Program-made: the position numbers and the translations under genes
In this document: one piece after another, positions 43,775 through 56,147 of the stretch
How positions within the stretch are numbered: the stretch's first letter is position 1
Layout of the letters: every line of letters begins with the position of its first letter
The notes under the pieces: generated by a model
Seen by the model: only the letters and a program-made list of their open reading frames with translations
The model's database searches: none
What the model was told of the DNA's origin: nothing
Assembly (NCBI GenBank): GCA_037975125.1
Contig: CM075853.1
Span: 40,757,989 to 40,821,988 of the forward strand
Direction: 5' to 3'
DNA from: Latrodectus hesperus
Taxonomy: Eukaryota > Arthropoda > Arachnida > Araneae > Theridiidae
Length of the DNA: 64,000 bases

Positions 43775-46700
43775 TTTAAGTTTCATTATGCGGTGAACTT
43801 TATATTTAACTTAAATGTAAGTATTTATAATGTGAGTATAAGTATAAATGCTACATTTAAATCATAATTGTAAGAATGTATAAATCACACTAAATAAATC
43901 AGGGTAAAAAAAAAATTTAAAAACCTTTATAATTCATTTTTATTATTAGTAAATTATAGATAATTTTAGCCTTTTATAATGCTGAAAAATTTTCAATTTT
44001 TATTTTACTTTATTTATGTATTTATTTTTTTTTAAAGATTACATGTAATGAAGTAAAAAAATGTTGTTTACATTAACTAGGAAGCTATTCATTAATTCAT
44101 TGTTATTAGACATGCCTTAATTTATTTGCATATTATTTACCGTCATAAATTTATTTAAAGAGAGGCTGGTTAATTTATAATTCAATAATAATTTAACGAG
44201 TTTCACTGCACTTAAAAATGGGTGAAATGTGAAAAGTTATCAGCAAAAATATTCAAGTTTGGCCTGCCATCATTTAGAATTGTCATAAATAGAGTACATG
44301 TAGTGAAAATTTAAAGATGAAAGCTATTGATGTGTTAAATTAAAAGCAAGTCCAAATCTAGGGAAACTACAGGCTATATGCAAATAATTGTAACTTGGCT
44401 ATAATCATGGCATCATTTTAATTACAGAGGCATAGAAATAAAATAGCTGCCTTTCCTTTCGATAATGATCATGTAGCATTTATGAATCCTTAATGGATTA
44501 TTTATTGATGTACTCAGCTTCCTGGAAAATTATACAGCAACATTTTAATAACATAAATGCAATAGAGTCATTTAAACAAGTAAACTGATTGAATTAATAG
44601 TAATATTGTATCTGAATAACGAATAAAAAATTTAATACTTACTGATAAATGAGATTAAAAAGCATTTCATTAAACAAAATTATCCAAAACTAAATAAAAA
44701 AATTCATCAAGGTTATGCTGTCACTGGGGGAATTCGTAAAATCAGATGTTATTTGGATTTTTCATCTTATTATTTATATTGATCATTAATTTTTAACTAA
44801 ATGAGTTCAATCGCTACATATTTGGTGTAACATTGTTTGTACCACAGAAATTATATAATTGTCATTCATTCTTAAAAATTGAATAACAAATTTTTTTATA
44901 AATATTGGACTTATAAATTATATAACTCATAACTTAGAAAACGTAAAAATTTTAGTCTTTACTTTATATTTATTTAAATTTTTTGTAGAATTGATTTCTA
45001 TCAATTTAGAAGTGCAAAATTTACATATTATGTGTCTTGATTTTCCTATTTAAACTACTTACATGAAAATGAGCATTTACCTGGTCGACCAAAATACCAT
45101 GTTTTTAAAACAATAAGGGTTAAAAAGATTAGATTTGAATATCCTCATTAGCAAGTACTAATGGTTAGATTTAAAAGTGTTAGATTGTATTGATAATATT
45201 GTATTTAATGGATCATAGCTAAAGTAACTTTTTATTTTAATGCAATTTTCTTAGAATATTTTACATTTTCAAAATAAATAAAATGAATTGTATTTGGAGT
45301 AACATTGTTCTTGTATTACAGAAGGAAAACAATATGAAGTATGTCTGGTAAGATAAATTCCAGTAAGTTGTAAAAGTACAGTCAAAAAATACCTTCAGTT
45401 ATAACTCCTAAATGAGTGTTATAAGTTTTATAGCTTATTATTTTCAGATCTAGATATTTTATAATTAACACTAATAAAACTTTTTTTAAGCAATCACCTA
45501 ATCAAAATACAATATTTAAAAATATTTATGCTGGGCATTAATTAATGACAATTTTCAGAATAGTACCACAATTTTTCGAAAATCTTCCTCGTAGAATTTT
45601 ATTTCTTTCAACTGAATATTTTTTATGGTTATACATAGAAACGAACAATTATAATAATATATAATATTTGCTTATGATAAGATCAAATGCTTCTAGTTGA
45701 AATAGTGAACAATAAAGCCATAAAAAATTGATATTAATAAACAAATTATTTTATTAATTAAAATATTAATTTAAATTAATATTAATAAAAAATTATTTTG
45801 AGCTGGAAAAGAACTTTGATAAGTTTTTAAATGTGTATATGTGAAAAAGTATTATTTTCTAATTATTTTTTATGGTTAAATTTATAGGTGCTTCTTTAGC
45901 CTAGACAAATTTGAAAAGGCAGTACATTAGACATAAAAAGCTGGATGATAGAAAGGTTAAGAAGTGAAATGCATTCTCTAAATTGTAAAAATGTGCAAAT
46001 TTTATTAAATAAAAATTTTAGAATAAACTGTGCTATCTTTTTAATATTTTCAGGATAGAATATTTCTGCACTTTTATTCAAAATTAATGCTGAATTCTTA
46101 ACAAATTATGCACAAATTATGTTCTTTTTTATGTTTTTTCTCATGTAAAAAAATGGTAGTATTTGAAAAATTGACAGCGAAATATGAATTAAAGTTAAAA
46201 AATTCAGAAACAATTAGTAGTTAACATATAACTCAAAATGTTTAATTAGGCTTAATAGATGGTTCTGATATTTTTCTGTGAATGATAGAGCAATTTATAT
46301 AAGTCAGAAATATTAACAAAATTAATTTTTTTTTCTTTTCTTTATGAGAGCCATAAGTAGAAAAAATGATTTTAAGAATAATATTTTTTTTCCATAAATA
46401 AAAAGGCATAATTTATTTAGTAAAATAAAAATAGCGTAAAATATAAAAATGTGATTATAAATTTATATACAAAAATACAGTTTGTGTGCTATCAACAAAT
46501 GTTAAGTAATGTAGAGATAGATTTATTTTTAATATTAAAAAATCAAATTTTTGTATTGTTAATGTGATTATTTAAAACATGGCAAACACAATAATAAGCT
46601 AAATAGCTCATGTATTCAAAATTGGTAGGTAGTAAATATTAACCATTTTATAAATTCACTTCTTTTTCTTTCTTGCATGTTAATTCTAACTCAACATAGT

Positions 46701-47339
46701 GTGATTTTATCATATTGCAATAATTTGAAATTTTTCTAAATTCTTTAAGTACCACTTAAAAGAGTAAAAAATTTTTCACTTCTGTTAACTTTTCACCTAT
46801 TACTTTTAACTATGGAATGCAAAATACTGAGTTTGAAGCATAATTATTTTACTTATATATGATACAACAATACAGTTTTAAAGGAAAAAATTGCATTCAT
46901 TGCAATATAAAATAACTTGCTTTTAATTTTACATTTCAATGAGATTATTTGTTATCAATATCAGTTACATATAATATAAAAACAAACCTGTAATGGTTGC
47001 CATGATTTGTCCTATATGGGCTGCCAAACTTGGCCTTAATGTGGCCCCACCTAGATTGATCTAATATAACTCAAAAAGGTGATACATTTTTATTTTACAT
47101 TCATATGATAATCGTCTTAACAGAAAGTAAAAATCGCAAATTACTATCATAAATTAGCAATGTGATCATAATGATCGTTTTAACAGACAAAATTATCACC
47201 AAGCCATCTTTGGCATCAACTTGCTTTAGCTTTGTTTACCTCTCATCAAAAAAAAATGGATGAAAGGTTTGTCATAGCATTCTGGATGGATTTTCACCAA
47301 TGAAGTTGTCATGCAGGCATCTATTAGACTCCAATTTTT
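43775..47339. other. AT-rich intergenic sequence, no gene seen
   Basis: I find no coding-like frame longer than chance, no RNA gene and no clear repeat. A slightly GC-richer patch at 46985-47050 is not recognisable. A short motif ATTTGG(A/T)GTAACATTGTT occurs twice (near 44819 and 45291) and may be a diverged duplication. Confidence 0.5.
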
Positions 47340-47745
47340 AAAAATATAGATTTCAAGATGATGGAGTGTTTAAGGATTGTTGTAATGGTATAATGAAACA
47401 TCTAAGAGCATTTAACTTGCAACATAAGGTAATAGCTTCCACTGATTTCCCTTTATCTGTGCCTGCATCTTTTAATGCTACAATATATGAAATTATTATC
47501 AAACTACAAAGAATACTCAATCCTAAATCAGCTCCAATTACTGAATTAGATACATATTTACAAAAGCCTAATTTAAAAATATGAAAATCACCTAACAAGA
47601 TGGGAAACAAGAAAAAATATTTATTTTAATTTGCATCAATTGGTTTTAAAGATTGTTCATCAGTATGAATGCATTTTTTCAAAAGTAGGACAAATATGTA
47701 CCGAAAAAAATCCCTTCTGGGAAATTAAAACATGTTATTTTTAGA
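47340..47745 (+). pseudogene. Decayed hAT transposase C-terminal (dimerisation) fragment
   Basis: One frame (47341-47584) has a coding-like run that includes VIASTDFPLSVPASFN and ITELDTYLQKPNL. After a stop and frameshift the sequence at about 47637-47725 reads LHQLVLKIVHQYECIFSKVGQICTEK, which matches the hAT C-terminal dimerisation motif, where intact members have SERxFSxAGxIxTxKRxxL. Several breaks make it non-functional. No N-terminal BED finger or catalytic block, terminal repeats or duplication were found nearby. Confidence 0.65.
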
Positions 47746-48368
47746 TTAAGTAAGTTTATGTACATTCTTTGTAAATTTTTTAGATGTAATTTGTATAGTA
47801 ATTTTTAATATATTATAAATGTGTCAGAATTATATATAATAGTATCAATCTTTATTAATATTGTTTTTCATGTACCTATAATAGACTTATTTATCTTAGA
47901 TGTCTCTTTGTATTTATTTAATTTTTTGTTGAAAATAAAATTTAGTTTTTAAGAAATATTTTTAATTTTTCATAGAGGAGTGAACAAATGAGTCATGGAA
48001 AAGAACTAGTTCCATTTAGAAAGTGAGCGGTTTCAATCTGATCCCAAAAATGAATGATTTGGCGAACATTTTAAATTAAAAAAATTAACGAATACAGTAC
48101 AGTAAATGCCTCTTATTTAAAAGAGTTAACTTATAAATAATTAAAGATATTCCTTTTCATTTTTTAAATTAAAAATGAATATTCCATTATAAAAACAATC
48201 TACAATGTTTATTTAATGATAGCATATGAAAACATTTTTGTAACTAATGGAAACTATTCATGAACAATATCCATTTAAATAAAAATACCATTAACATTCA
48301 TAATGAATTTAAGACAAAATTATTTAGCAGCAATATTTACATAAAATAAATAAAAAATAACAAACACT
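47746..48368. other. AT-rich sequence including 3'UTR of the CCSMST1-like gene
   Basis: No gene is seen. A minus-strand AATAAA at 48213-48208 is a good polyadenylation signal for the gene that ends at 48369. Confidence 0.5.
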
Positions 48369-48759
48369 CTATCTTTGGGCATCTAGTTCTTGTTTCATTT
48401 TCATAATATTCTCTAATTTCTTTTCCATTGAACTAGTATCACGCCTTGCTTTCTTAGCATCTTCAATATCAACTCTTAACTGGGATTCCTGAACAAGAAG
48501 AGGAACTTTCTTTTCTGCTTGTCTTAACATGTCATCAAGATCATTTTCTTCCCTCAAAATGCAAAAATACAGCATGAAAATTGCCATACTAGAAATTACT
48601 ATAAAACCTTGTGCTCTTGGCGTGTTTTCATAATCTTCACCAGAAGAAGAATATTTTGCTTTCCATGTAGCAGCTTTACTGGTTGAAAATTTTATGGGTT
48701 CATCATTCTTTTGTTCTGGTACTGGTTCTGTATTACTTTTGAATGTTCTTCTTGGATTC
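48369..48759 (-). CDS. CCSMST1: CCSMST1-like small mitochondrial membrane protein, main exon
   Basis: The minus-strand exon opens after an acceptor (TTTTTTAG at 48767-48760) and encodes about 130 residues: NPRRTFKSN, the family signature IKFSTSKAATWKAKY, one transmembrane helix (GFIVISSMAIFMLYFCIL), LREENDLD, and a long charged coiled-coil tail ending MKQELDAQR. The STSKA-W motif, a single membrane span and the REE(T/N)-x-x-D segment match animal CCSMST1 (C16orf91), a small mitochondrial inner-membrane protein. The coiled-coil tail is longer than in mammals. A possible upstream exon ends CACTAT before GTAAAC (48872-48867); splicing there would create an ATG across the junction. The start is therefore not settled. 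Confidence 0.72.
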
Positions 48760-49962
48760 CTAAAAAATAAATTATAGATGAAATAAATTTACTTTTTATG
48801 TCTTAGACTAACAATTTTTACTTATAACTATATTAATACAATATATGTGAATAAAAATGATCTTGTTTACATAGTGTTGCGTCACGAGCAGGCTCTGTGA
48901 GAGGTGGGTTTTTCTGTTCAGAAGTGGCGGCAGATGAGAGAGATGGAACAATGTAACAGTTGTGTTTTTTTTAAAAAAATATGTATGGCGAAATAGATAA
49001 GTGTTTTAATGTTTGTGATGTGCTGTTTGATTTAAATAAATGTTGTTAATGTTTTCTTCAATGTTGCCATCTACAAATAAAACTTGCTCACATTTAGTTT
49101 TACAGTAAATCCTAATAGGAATTACAACACATAGTGTAATTGAAGTCATTTTATAATAAATTATGATTTATAACTAAATCTATATAATGATATAAATATT
49201 TTGTTATTGATTTAAATATAAAATAAAATTGATTTTCTTAAATGTTTATATAAATATCAGTTCAATGAAAAGCATGAATCTTTAACACTGGAAAGATTTG
49301 TTATATAAAAGTAAATTTTATCCAGTAAGCCTTATTATATGAAAATAGAATTAAACTAATTTGTGCTAATTATTCTAGCCTTTTCAAAAAGTCTAATATA
49401 GTTAATAATAACCTAGTGGTTTTTAAATTCACCTTTTTGATTATTAGATTATTATTAACTATATTTGCAAATAAGTAAATTACTCATCTGTAAGGCAATT
49501 CCAACATTGTGTTAGGCAAAAATCTATCTCTTGCATTCTACATTGTAAAATATTTATAAAAAAACAAAAAATTTTATAGACTCATTTTTTTTTCAGAGAG
49601 AAAGATTGAGCCTATTCACTATTAAACAATGGGATATATTGCTCTTCCAGTATGTATGTTTATCAAACTGGGTGTTTAGGGTTTTTTGTGTTACTTACTT
49701 TGAACATATATTCTCATATCTATTAAATAATGACGATACAATAGATTTTTAAAGAAGGCTTGAAACACTTTCGGCTCCTAGCCAGTGCACTATGTAATGC
49801 CAAAACTATTAATAATAGTCTCACTGTTGACTACCAGTGGTAGACTGTTCAGAATTTAAGGTCATTATATGTTAGGTCACAGCCAAGTTCTGTATTTTTT
49901 AAAGAATCTTTCCACAGGATGTTTGATGCCTTACAATGACTTTCAGATGATATGGCATTTAC
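48760..49962. other. Upstream region of the CCSMST1-like gene, no other gene seen
   Basis: A GC-richer patch at 48875-48960 may hold the first exon and promoter on the minus strand. The rest is AT-rich without coding-like frames, apart from one inverted repeat (49395-49465). Confidence 0.45.
49395..49465. repeat. Inverted repeat with 17-bp arms
   Basis: AATATAGTTAATAATAA at 49395-49411 is the exact reverse complement of 49449-49465, with a 37-base spacer. Low complexity weakens its weight. Confidence 0.6.
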
Positions 49963-49977
49963 TGCATTATGACAAAG

Positions 49978-50192
49978 AGCTCCAGTCGCTTCACCGTTAG
50001 CAAAGTGAAGCATTTGCTGCAGGCAATGGTTGGGAGCGCGACCATGGCATACTCTCCTTCACTGGGGCGATCTCAGGTGTGACCACGTCACCTGACCATG
50101 GTTCAAAATTACGAGGCACTTGATGGGTGAGTATTCCAAATCCATGAACCTATAGGTACAGTCCGGGGCTGTCCTGCACCTCTGTATATGTA
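49978..50192. mobile_element. 215-bp GC-rich SINE-like insertion with 15-bp duplication
   Basis: Exactly repeated tgcattatgacaaag flanks the insertion (49963-49977 and 50193-50207). The body is far more GC-rich than its surroundings and contains hairpin-forming ACCATGG...CCATGGT around GGTGTGACCACGTCACC. Size, GC content and a long duplication fit a LINE-mobilised SINE. I cannot see a clear tRNA, 5S or 7SL head, so the class is not assigned. Confidence 0.75.
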
Positions 50193-50256
50193 TGCATTAT
50201 GACAAAGCTTTCAAAAAGAAATGAATCCTAAAATATTAATATCAGATCTTTTACTG

Positions 50257-50303
50257 TTCATTACATTTTGATGTGAAAATACTTCACATCAAAATGTAAT
50301 GAA
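50257..50303. repeat. Perfect palindrome, 21-bp arms and 5-base loop
   Basis: The arm beginning TTCATTACATTTTGATGTG (50257-50277) is followed by AATAC and its exact reverse complement (50283-50303). Confidence 0.9.
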
Positions 50304-50514
50304 TTTCTTACTTGGCAGAATAGCAATAACAGTTAAAAGTCCTTATTATCTTTAGTTTACATTAAATATTTTCTCATTAAAATATATTTTAATAATTATA
50401 AGGTTTTATATGAATATAAAATATGAATATAAATAATAACATGTCTGTACAAGATGGAGCTGAAATTTTTGATTGTCTCAATGTCTCAATACAATATCAA
50501 AATAAAGATCTTGT

Positions 50515-50692
50515 TTGGTTGATTTGTTTGTCGCTTTTCTGATTATTTATACAATGGTAATTTTTTGTGTGTGAGGGCTAATTAGACCGGGACCTACGGC
50601 TTAAAGTGGATTCCGAACCACTACAAACATCCATGCCCAAGGTGGGATTCGAACCCACGAACTGTTGAATCGAAGACAAGAGCGCTAACCAT
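50515..50692 (-). mobile_element. tRNA-like SINE, copy 1, with 13-bp duplication
   Basis: On the minus strand it starts ATGGTTAGCGCTC and carries a perfect T-arm (GTGGG-TTCGAAT-CCCAC) with the pol III B box GGTTCGAATCC at 50655-50645. A non-tRNA body and an A-rich tail follow. ataaagatcttgt flanks both sides (50502-50514 and 50693-50705). The tRNA-like part lacks the acceptor stem and most of the D arm, so this is not a tRNA gene. Confidence 0.82.
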
Positions 50693-50705
50693 ATAAAGAT
50701 CTTGT

Positions 50706-52344
50706 ACTTTACATCACATTTTAAAAATTTAAGTAATAAGCTCTTGGCAAATTACACATAGGAAAGTTAAAGGATAAGGAGTGTTCACATTGATATCAAA
50801 TGAATTTGAATTATAAATGGGAAAAAGTATATTAATATATCACAATTTATTATACGATGAATTTAATGAATATATAAAACAAAGTAAACAGAATTACACA
50901 AAACATATACGTTTTTAATTTTGAGGAACAGTTTCACTCATATTTATTTTTTTATTATTTCCAAATTTATTTTAGGTAAATTGAAATCAGTTTTATAAAC
51001 TAATTAGCAATTTAATCTGTCAATATTTCTTATGGAAAATAATTACTGAAATGAAAAAACTTTTATTAAAACAAAAACTCATTTTTCTGATTATTTATAC
51101 TCATCATAATGAATACAAGCTAAAATTAAAGAAAAAGTTTTTAAATTTTCTTTTTCTTTAACAGCTTTATCTAAATAAAATGAGGCTAAAAAGATATAAC
51201 TATATAAAAAGAAATGATGATGCCAAATTATCATTTTTGTCATTTACCCATTAGCTAATCAGCAATAATGAAAATTAATATACTTTAAAATGTTTTTGCA
51301 TTGAAACATATTATTCAGAAATTAAACAGATAAGATCAATAAAATCCTTTTACTTTATCTCAAACTGCTCATCACCCCTATTTTATCACACTGAACTTGT
51401 TGCTATATTAATCCACCATTGTATTACTACAATAATTTAAATGCTACTAAGTCAAATCTTATCTTTCTTTCAAAGAGGCAATCTAAAAATCAGCCCAAGG
51501 TTTACAAATGTCACTCCAAACCTTGTCTTTAAAATGGCTCTCCTTGATAACTGAAAAATCAGTTATATATAAAGTTTTATTACTTTAAACTTTATGTTGT
51601 CACAATTTGTAGGTAAAAATTTGATTGTACCAAAAGGAGAAAACTTTTCAGAAGTTGTTTTCTAAAAAGTTTAAACTTATCAATCAGAAAGCAATTTCAA
51701 ATAATAGTTCATATAGATTGTTGGAGTTAGTAAGGAACACACACAAAATGAATTTTGTATCAGATTGCCCTCAATGGAGGAATAATTGGAGCTATTATAA
51801 AATGAAGCAATAATATTTTCAGATTTTCACTTGAATGAGATCTTTGGAATTATGTGAATTTAGGATTTTATTATTGTAACTGCAAATAATTGAAAAATAA
51901 CAGTTTGCAAAGATACTAAATTTCAAAAATGTGATAAGAACTTATGTTTCAAGCATTTTTTCAACTGCCCAAATCTTTTTTATATTTCTAAAATTAAAGC
52001 TTGTCATTCTTTAAAATTATAATTTCAGATTAAAAATACAGAATTCTTAAAGTTTCTGTCTGAATTTGTCATAAAAATATGAAATTTATGTTGAATAGGA
52101 ATTAAAAATTATAACATTCTAACTAAATTTCCATATGACAGAATAGTGCATAGTCTGTATTGATATAGTGCATACATAAAAATTTTTAAAAAATAAAAAA
52201 AATTCTTATTTTTTATTATTTATTTTTTAATTAATTATATTATTATTAAATACTCATATAGCTTCATATTTTAAATAACATTCTATATAAGTTTTAGCAA
52301 CTAAGTTTGGTATAGTTTGTTTATGTTCAATAGTCAATTTTGCC
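50706..52344. other. AT-rich intergenic sequence, no gene seen
   Basis: Short open frames here (for example 51625-51813) are A/T-driven and resemble nothing known. No repeat or RNA gene is seen. Confidence 0.5.
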
Positions 52345-52475
52345 ACACAAGGGCTAGTTTTGTTGGGATCTTCAGTTTAAAGTGGATTCTGAACAACTAC
52401 AAACATCTAATCCTGAAGTGAGAAATCAAACTCACAAGCTGCTGAATCAAAGGACAAAGCACTAATCATGTGGTT
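52345..52475 (-). mobile_element. tRNA-like SINE, copy 2, diverged
   Basis: It aligns over its whole length with 50570-50690 in the same orientation (shared AAAGTGGATTC, ACTACAAACATC, TGAATC.AAGGACAA blocks). The B box is degraded (ATCAAACTC), so this is an older copy. Confidence 0.8.
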
Positions 52476-55400
52476 GCCAGCTCAGTACAACTAAGAATTT
52501 AATAGAAAAATAAACAAAATATTATTAATAAATATTTTAATGATTAAATTTGATATCATATTACAGATTAAAATAGATGGATTCAAAAGTTATATTTTTA
52601 AAAATCTTTATAAAAAAACAAAAAAATTTTCTAAAATGAAAAAAATTAATGCTGAATTTATCTTTTATATTTATGAAATCTTTTATTCAAAGCATTATTT
52701 TTCTATCATAAAATTATTATTCATATTAACAAGACTACTAAAATTTTTAGAAAATATTAAATGTTATTTAAAAATAAGATTTACACAAAGTTTTATTATG
52801 TATTTTTATTATGTTTTTATGTATTAATTTCAATGAAATATAATTAAATTATTCAGAGAGCTTATTTGCAATAGAATTTCTAATATTCTGAAGGACAAAA
52901 TTTAATATTTTTCTTACTTTTAAAAAAATTCTTTAAAAAATATATAATTTTGCACATATTTGTTAATGTAGTACTAAAACAGGCAAATAACAACTAATAA
53001 CTCCAAATAAATAATCTTTCAAATTTTATTTTTTTAACGTTATAACAAACCTATAGCATTTTTCTTAAGATACATATTTTTTTAGGAAAACTAACAGCTT
53101 TCTAAGAATGAGAGCTACAAAATTTAGCAATAATATAAAGCCATTGTTTTTAACAGAAAAAATGATTTACATTTAATAAAAATAAAAGTCTATCAATCAA
53201 ATATTTTCCTCAGATTAACATTTAAGTTTTAGCGATAACTGCATGAAACTTTAGGCTTGTCAGGTTTAATTTGGTAATAAACTAATGAAAAAAATACCTA
53301 TTCTTCATATAAATGATAAATCAAAAACTGTAGAAATCTTAAACATCAAATTTAAGATACAATATTATTTTTAAAGTGAATTTCCACTGTTCTTATGCTT
53401 ATTTTGTGATGGGTATCAATAATAAAATATTCATATACTTTACCATTTTTTAAAATATTTTTAATGTCATTCATCATGACATAATATTATCAATGTCATA
53501 TTAATCACTTAAAGTTATAATAGTACTAATTTGTGTTATAGTAAAAAAATTTATGATTAAAAGTTATTATAAAAAAAAACTGAAAAATAAGACTTATTTT
53601 AATTTTTCTAAGAAAAACAAAATATATATTAACTAACCAAAATAGATAAGTTTGTTTCTTAGTTAATGACAATCTTGAGCTCACTTCATTGCTACATAAT
53701 ATTAAAAGTTTTAGAAAGTTTTCATTGTTATAATTTAAACACTACTTTTACTTTATAGACATTAGACTGAAGCTACACATTTAATATCAATTTAAAGTAA
53801 TGCTATAATTCAAATAACAAATATAGAAGAATATCAATAAATAACATTTATGTAACAACTTTTTCTTTATTAACTGAACAAAAAGCATCTAATTATTTTT
53901 GAAATTAATTTTATTATGAAGATTTAAAACATAAAATATGTATCACTAATTTGAATTCATGTGTATAAAATATGGAATATATAAAATAGAACAACATTTC
54001 AATGAAGCAATAAAAAAATTTATGAACTTTAATTTAAATTAAATATCTTAAAGAAAAGTTTTGAAATTTGCAACTCATAATTTACATTGAATGTATATAT
54101 ATAATTTATTTGAGATAAACTTTAAGCCAATGGTTCATCTATTTAAAAAAAATAAATAAATAAATAAAAAATTTCAGTGCTTAAGGTTAAAAATTGTTTT
54201 GAAAATATTTTGGTACCAAACATCAATAACTACAAAGTGAAAATATAGAAATGAATGGCTAATAAATGCTATTAAAATGTTATAAATCAAATTAAAAGAT
54301 ATCAATGAGAACTTCACTTTACTTTATACAGCTAATCAATTACCTTTAGTAAACTACACAAATATAGAATCATAATAAAAATAATTCCATGCATATTGAT
54401 ATATCTTTTGAAGGAATTCGTTCACAAGGAATAAGTGTATATTATATAAGTTACTGAATGAAGGTGAAGAGGATTCTTCTAATTTTTAATGAAACATTTT
54501 TACAATAAATGGCTACAATTGGGCACACTTTTTATTTTTGTTTCATGTCATGAATAACTACCAAAAAATTTAGTTTTATTTTAAGATGACTAAATAAGTG
54601 ATGAATATTAGTGAAAATTGTGATGAATAAGTGTAGGGAACAATTAAAAGCAATATATACTGACAGGTTTGCAGAAATATATGTTTGAATCTGATAAATT
54701 TAGTATTATAATTTAACTGAAAAAACACCATGTCAAAGATCATCTAAAACGTCAAAGAAATAAACGCTTATTGTTATGTTTTTTGATAAATCTGTGCTTT
54801 ATTAGCGAAAAATAGCCTTATAGAATTCTCTCTTTACAGAAAGTATGTGTAACTTTCAAAATATGTGTAACTTACAATATTCGTTTATATGAACTTAAAT
54901 CAGTAAAAATGAGTTATTCAGTAAAAACAATAAATTCGCTAATTGTTGAGGATTCAAATTTAACAATGATGTTTGATAATAACAAACGTACAACCATTAA
55001 AGATATTTAAAATACACACCTAGAAAGAATTAAAGTAGTAAATTTTTCCAAAAATACGCGATTGCTTCTCAAAACAGGTGATAAAATTCGAAAAGACATT
55101 CTCTTAGAGTAAACAGATAATCAAAGCAAAAACTTTCCGAAATAGTAATTTTATGTAACTACAATTGCGCGAAAGCTATTACATAAGTATAGTACAGTAC
55201 ATGTATTTTTTTTAATTTTATTTTTCCTGCGCAGCGCTTGTTTCACATTTTCTACCAAATGCCGTGCTTATGAAAGCAAAAAATATCTTATTCTATTCAA
55301 AAGGAAATTGGAATTTTATTTCTCTGGGGTCTGAAATTTACATTAAAATTAAGTTTTTTCTAATGTGGGTATGTGCTCGGTACAGAAAATTTATTGCAAT

Positions 55401-55809
55401 GATCTGGTAACTTTGATCATCTTCAGATTTTATCAATTATAAAATAACTAATCAAATCTCACCGATACGAGTGTCGTGTTTTTGATATTTACATAAAATA
55501 ATATATTTCGGTTGAACTGCAAAGCATATGGCAACATGAAATATTGAGCGGTAATTTGTTTGTAATCGTATAAAACATTTATTTCGCAGAATATAGGAAT
55601 AGGAAACGGATGTTATAATTGTAATATTAACTATGGAATAAAATATTTCTGAAACATCTAAAAATGGTGTAGAAGAAGGAGAAATAATCGCTTAAAAATG
55701 TATCTTTTTATCGAGATATAATTTAATAAGAAGTATATACTTATGTTGTTCATAAATCTATGCCTTTTGTTTACGAAGCAGATCTGTTTCAAATTCTTAT
55801 ACCCGATTT
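52476..55809. other. AT-rich sequence upstream of TOP3A, no other gene seen
   Basis: No coding-like frame beyond A/T-driven ones (for example 52540-52827). A slightly GC-richer patch with CTGCGCAGCGCTTG at 55228-55241 could belong to the TOP3A promoter or an upstream exon, without proof. Confidence 0.45.
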
Positions 55810-56147
55810 ATGTTTAAAAGATTTTCTTATTTCTTTTCCGTTGAACTACGTAAATCAATCGTTCTACGGAATATATTTAGCTATGAAACGGCTTTCTCAT
55901 ATACTAAATTTTCTTCGAAATCTAACAACATGGTGCGGGTTCTGAATGTAGCGGAGAAAAATGATGCAGCTAAAAGTATAGCCGAAATAATGTCTAGAGG
56001 AAGTTTTAGGAGACGTGATGGAAGATCTGTTTATAACAAAATTTATGAATTTGAATACAATTTATTTAATCAGCGCTGCCAAATGATTATGACTTCAGTT
56101 TCTGGTCATTTGCTTAATTTAGAATTTACTGGATCATACAAAAAATG
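55810..56147 (+). CDS. TOP3A: DNA topoisomerase 3-alpha, first coding exon
   Basis: From the ATG at 55930 the protein reads MVRVLNVAEKNDAAKSIAEIMSRG, then IYEFEYNLF, MIMTSVSGHLLNLEF and SYKKW, matching the N-terminal TOPRIM region of animal TOP3A, a type IA topoisomerase acting with BLM and RMI1 on recombination intermediates. The frame extends upstream to an ATG at 55810, adding 40 residues rich in R, K, S and F with few acidic ones, like a mitochondrial presequence. Vertebrate TOP3A uses the same alternative starts to make mitochondrial and nuclear forms. The exon ends at 56147 with the donor TG|GTATGT, splitting the tryptophan codon. I find no further TOP3A exon before 64000, so intron 1 exceeds 7.8 kb unless the gene is truncated. 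Confidence 0.9.

Noticed and set aside
50645..50692. Genuine tRNA gene on the minus strand
   Set aside because: Only the T arm is well formed; the acceptor stem and D arm are missing and the sequence continues into a body shared with another copy, so it is a SINE.
52540..52827. 95-residue open frame
   Set aside because: Composition (I, F, K, Y) is what AT-rich DNA gives by chance; no domain or conserved start.
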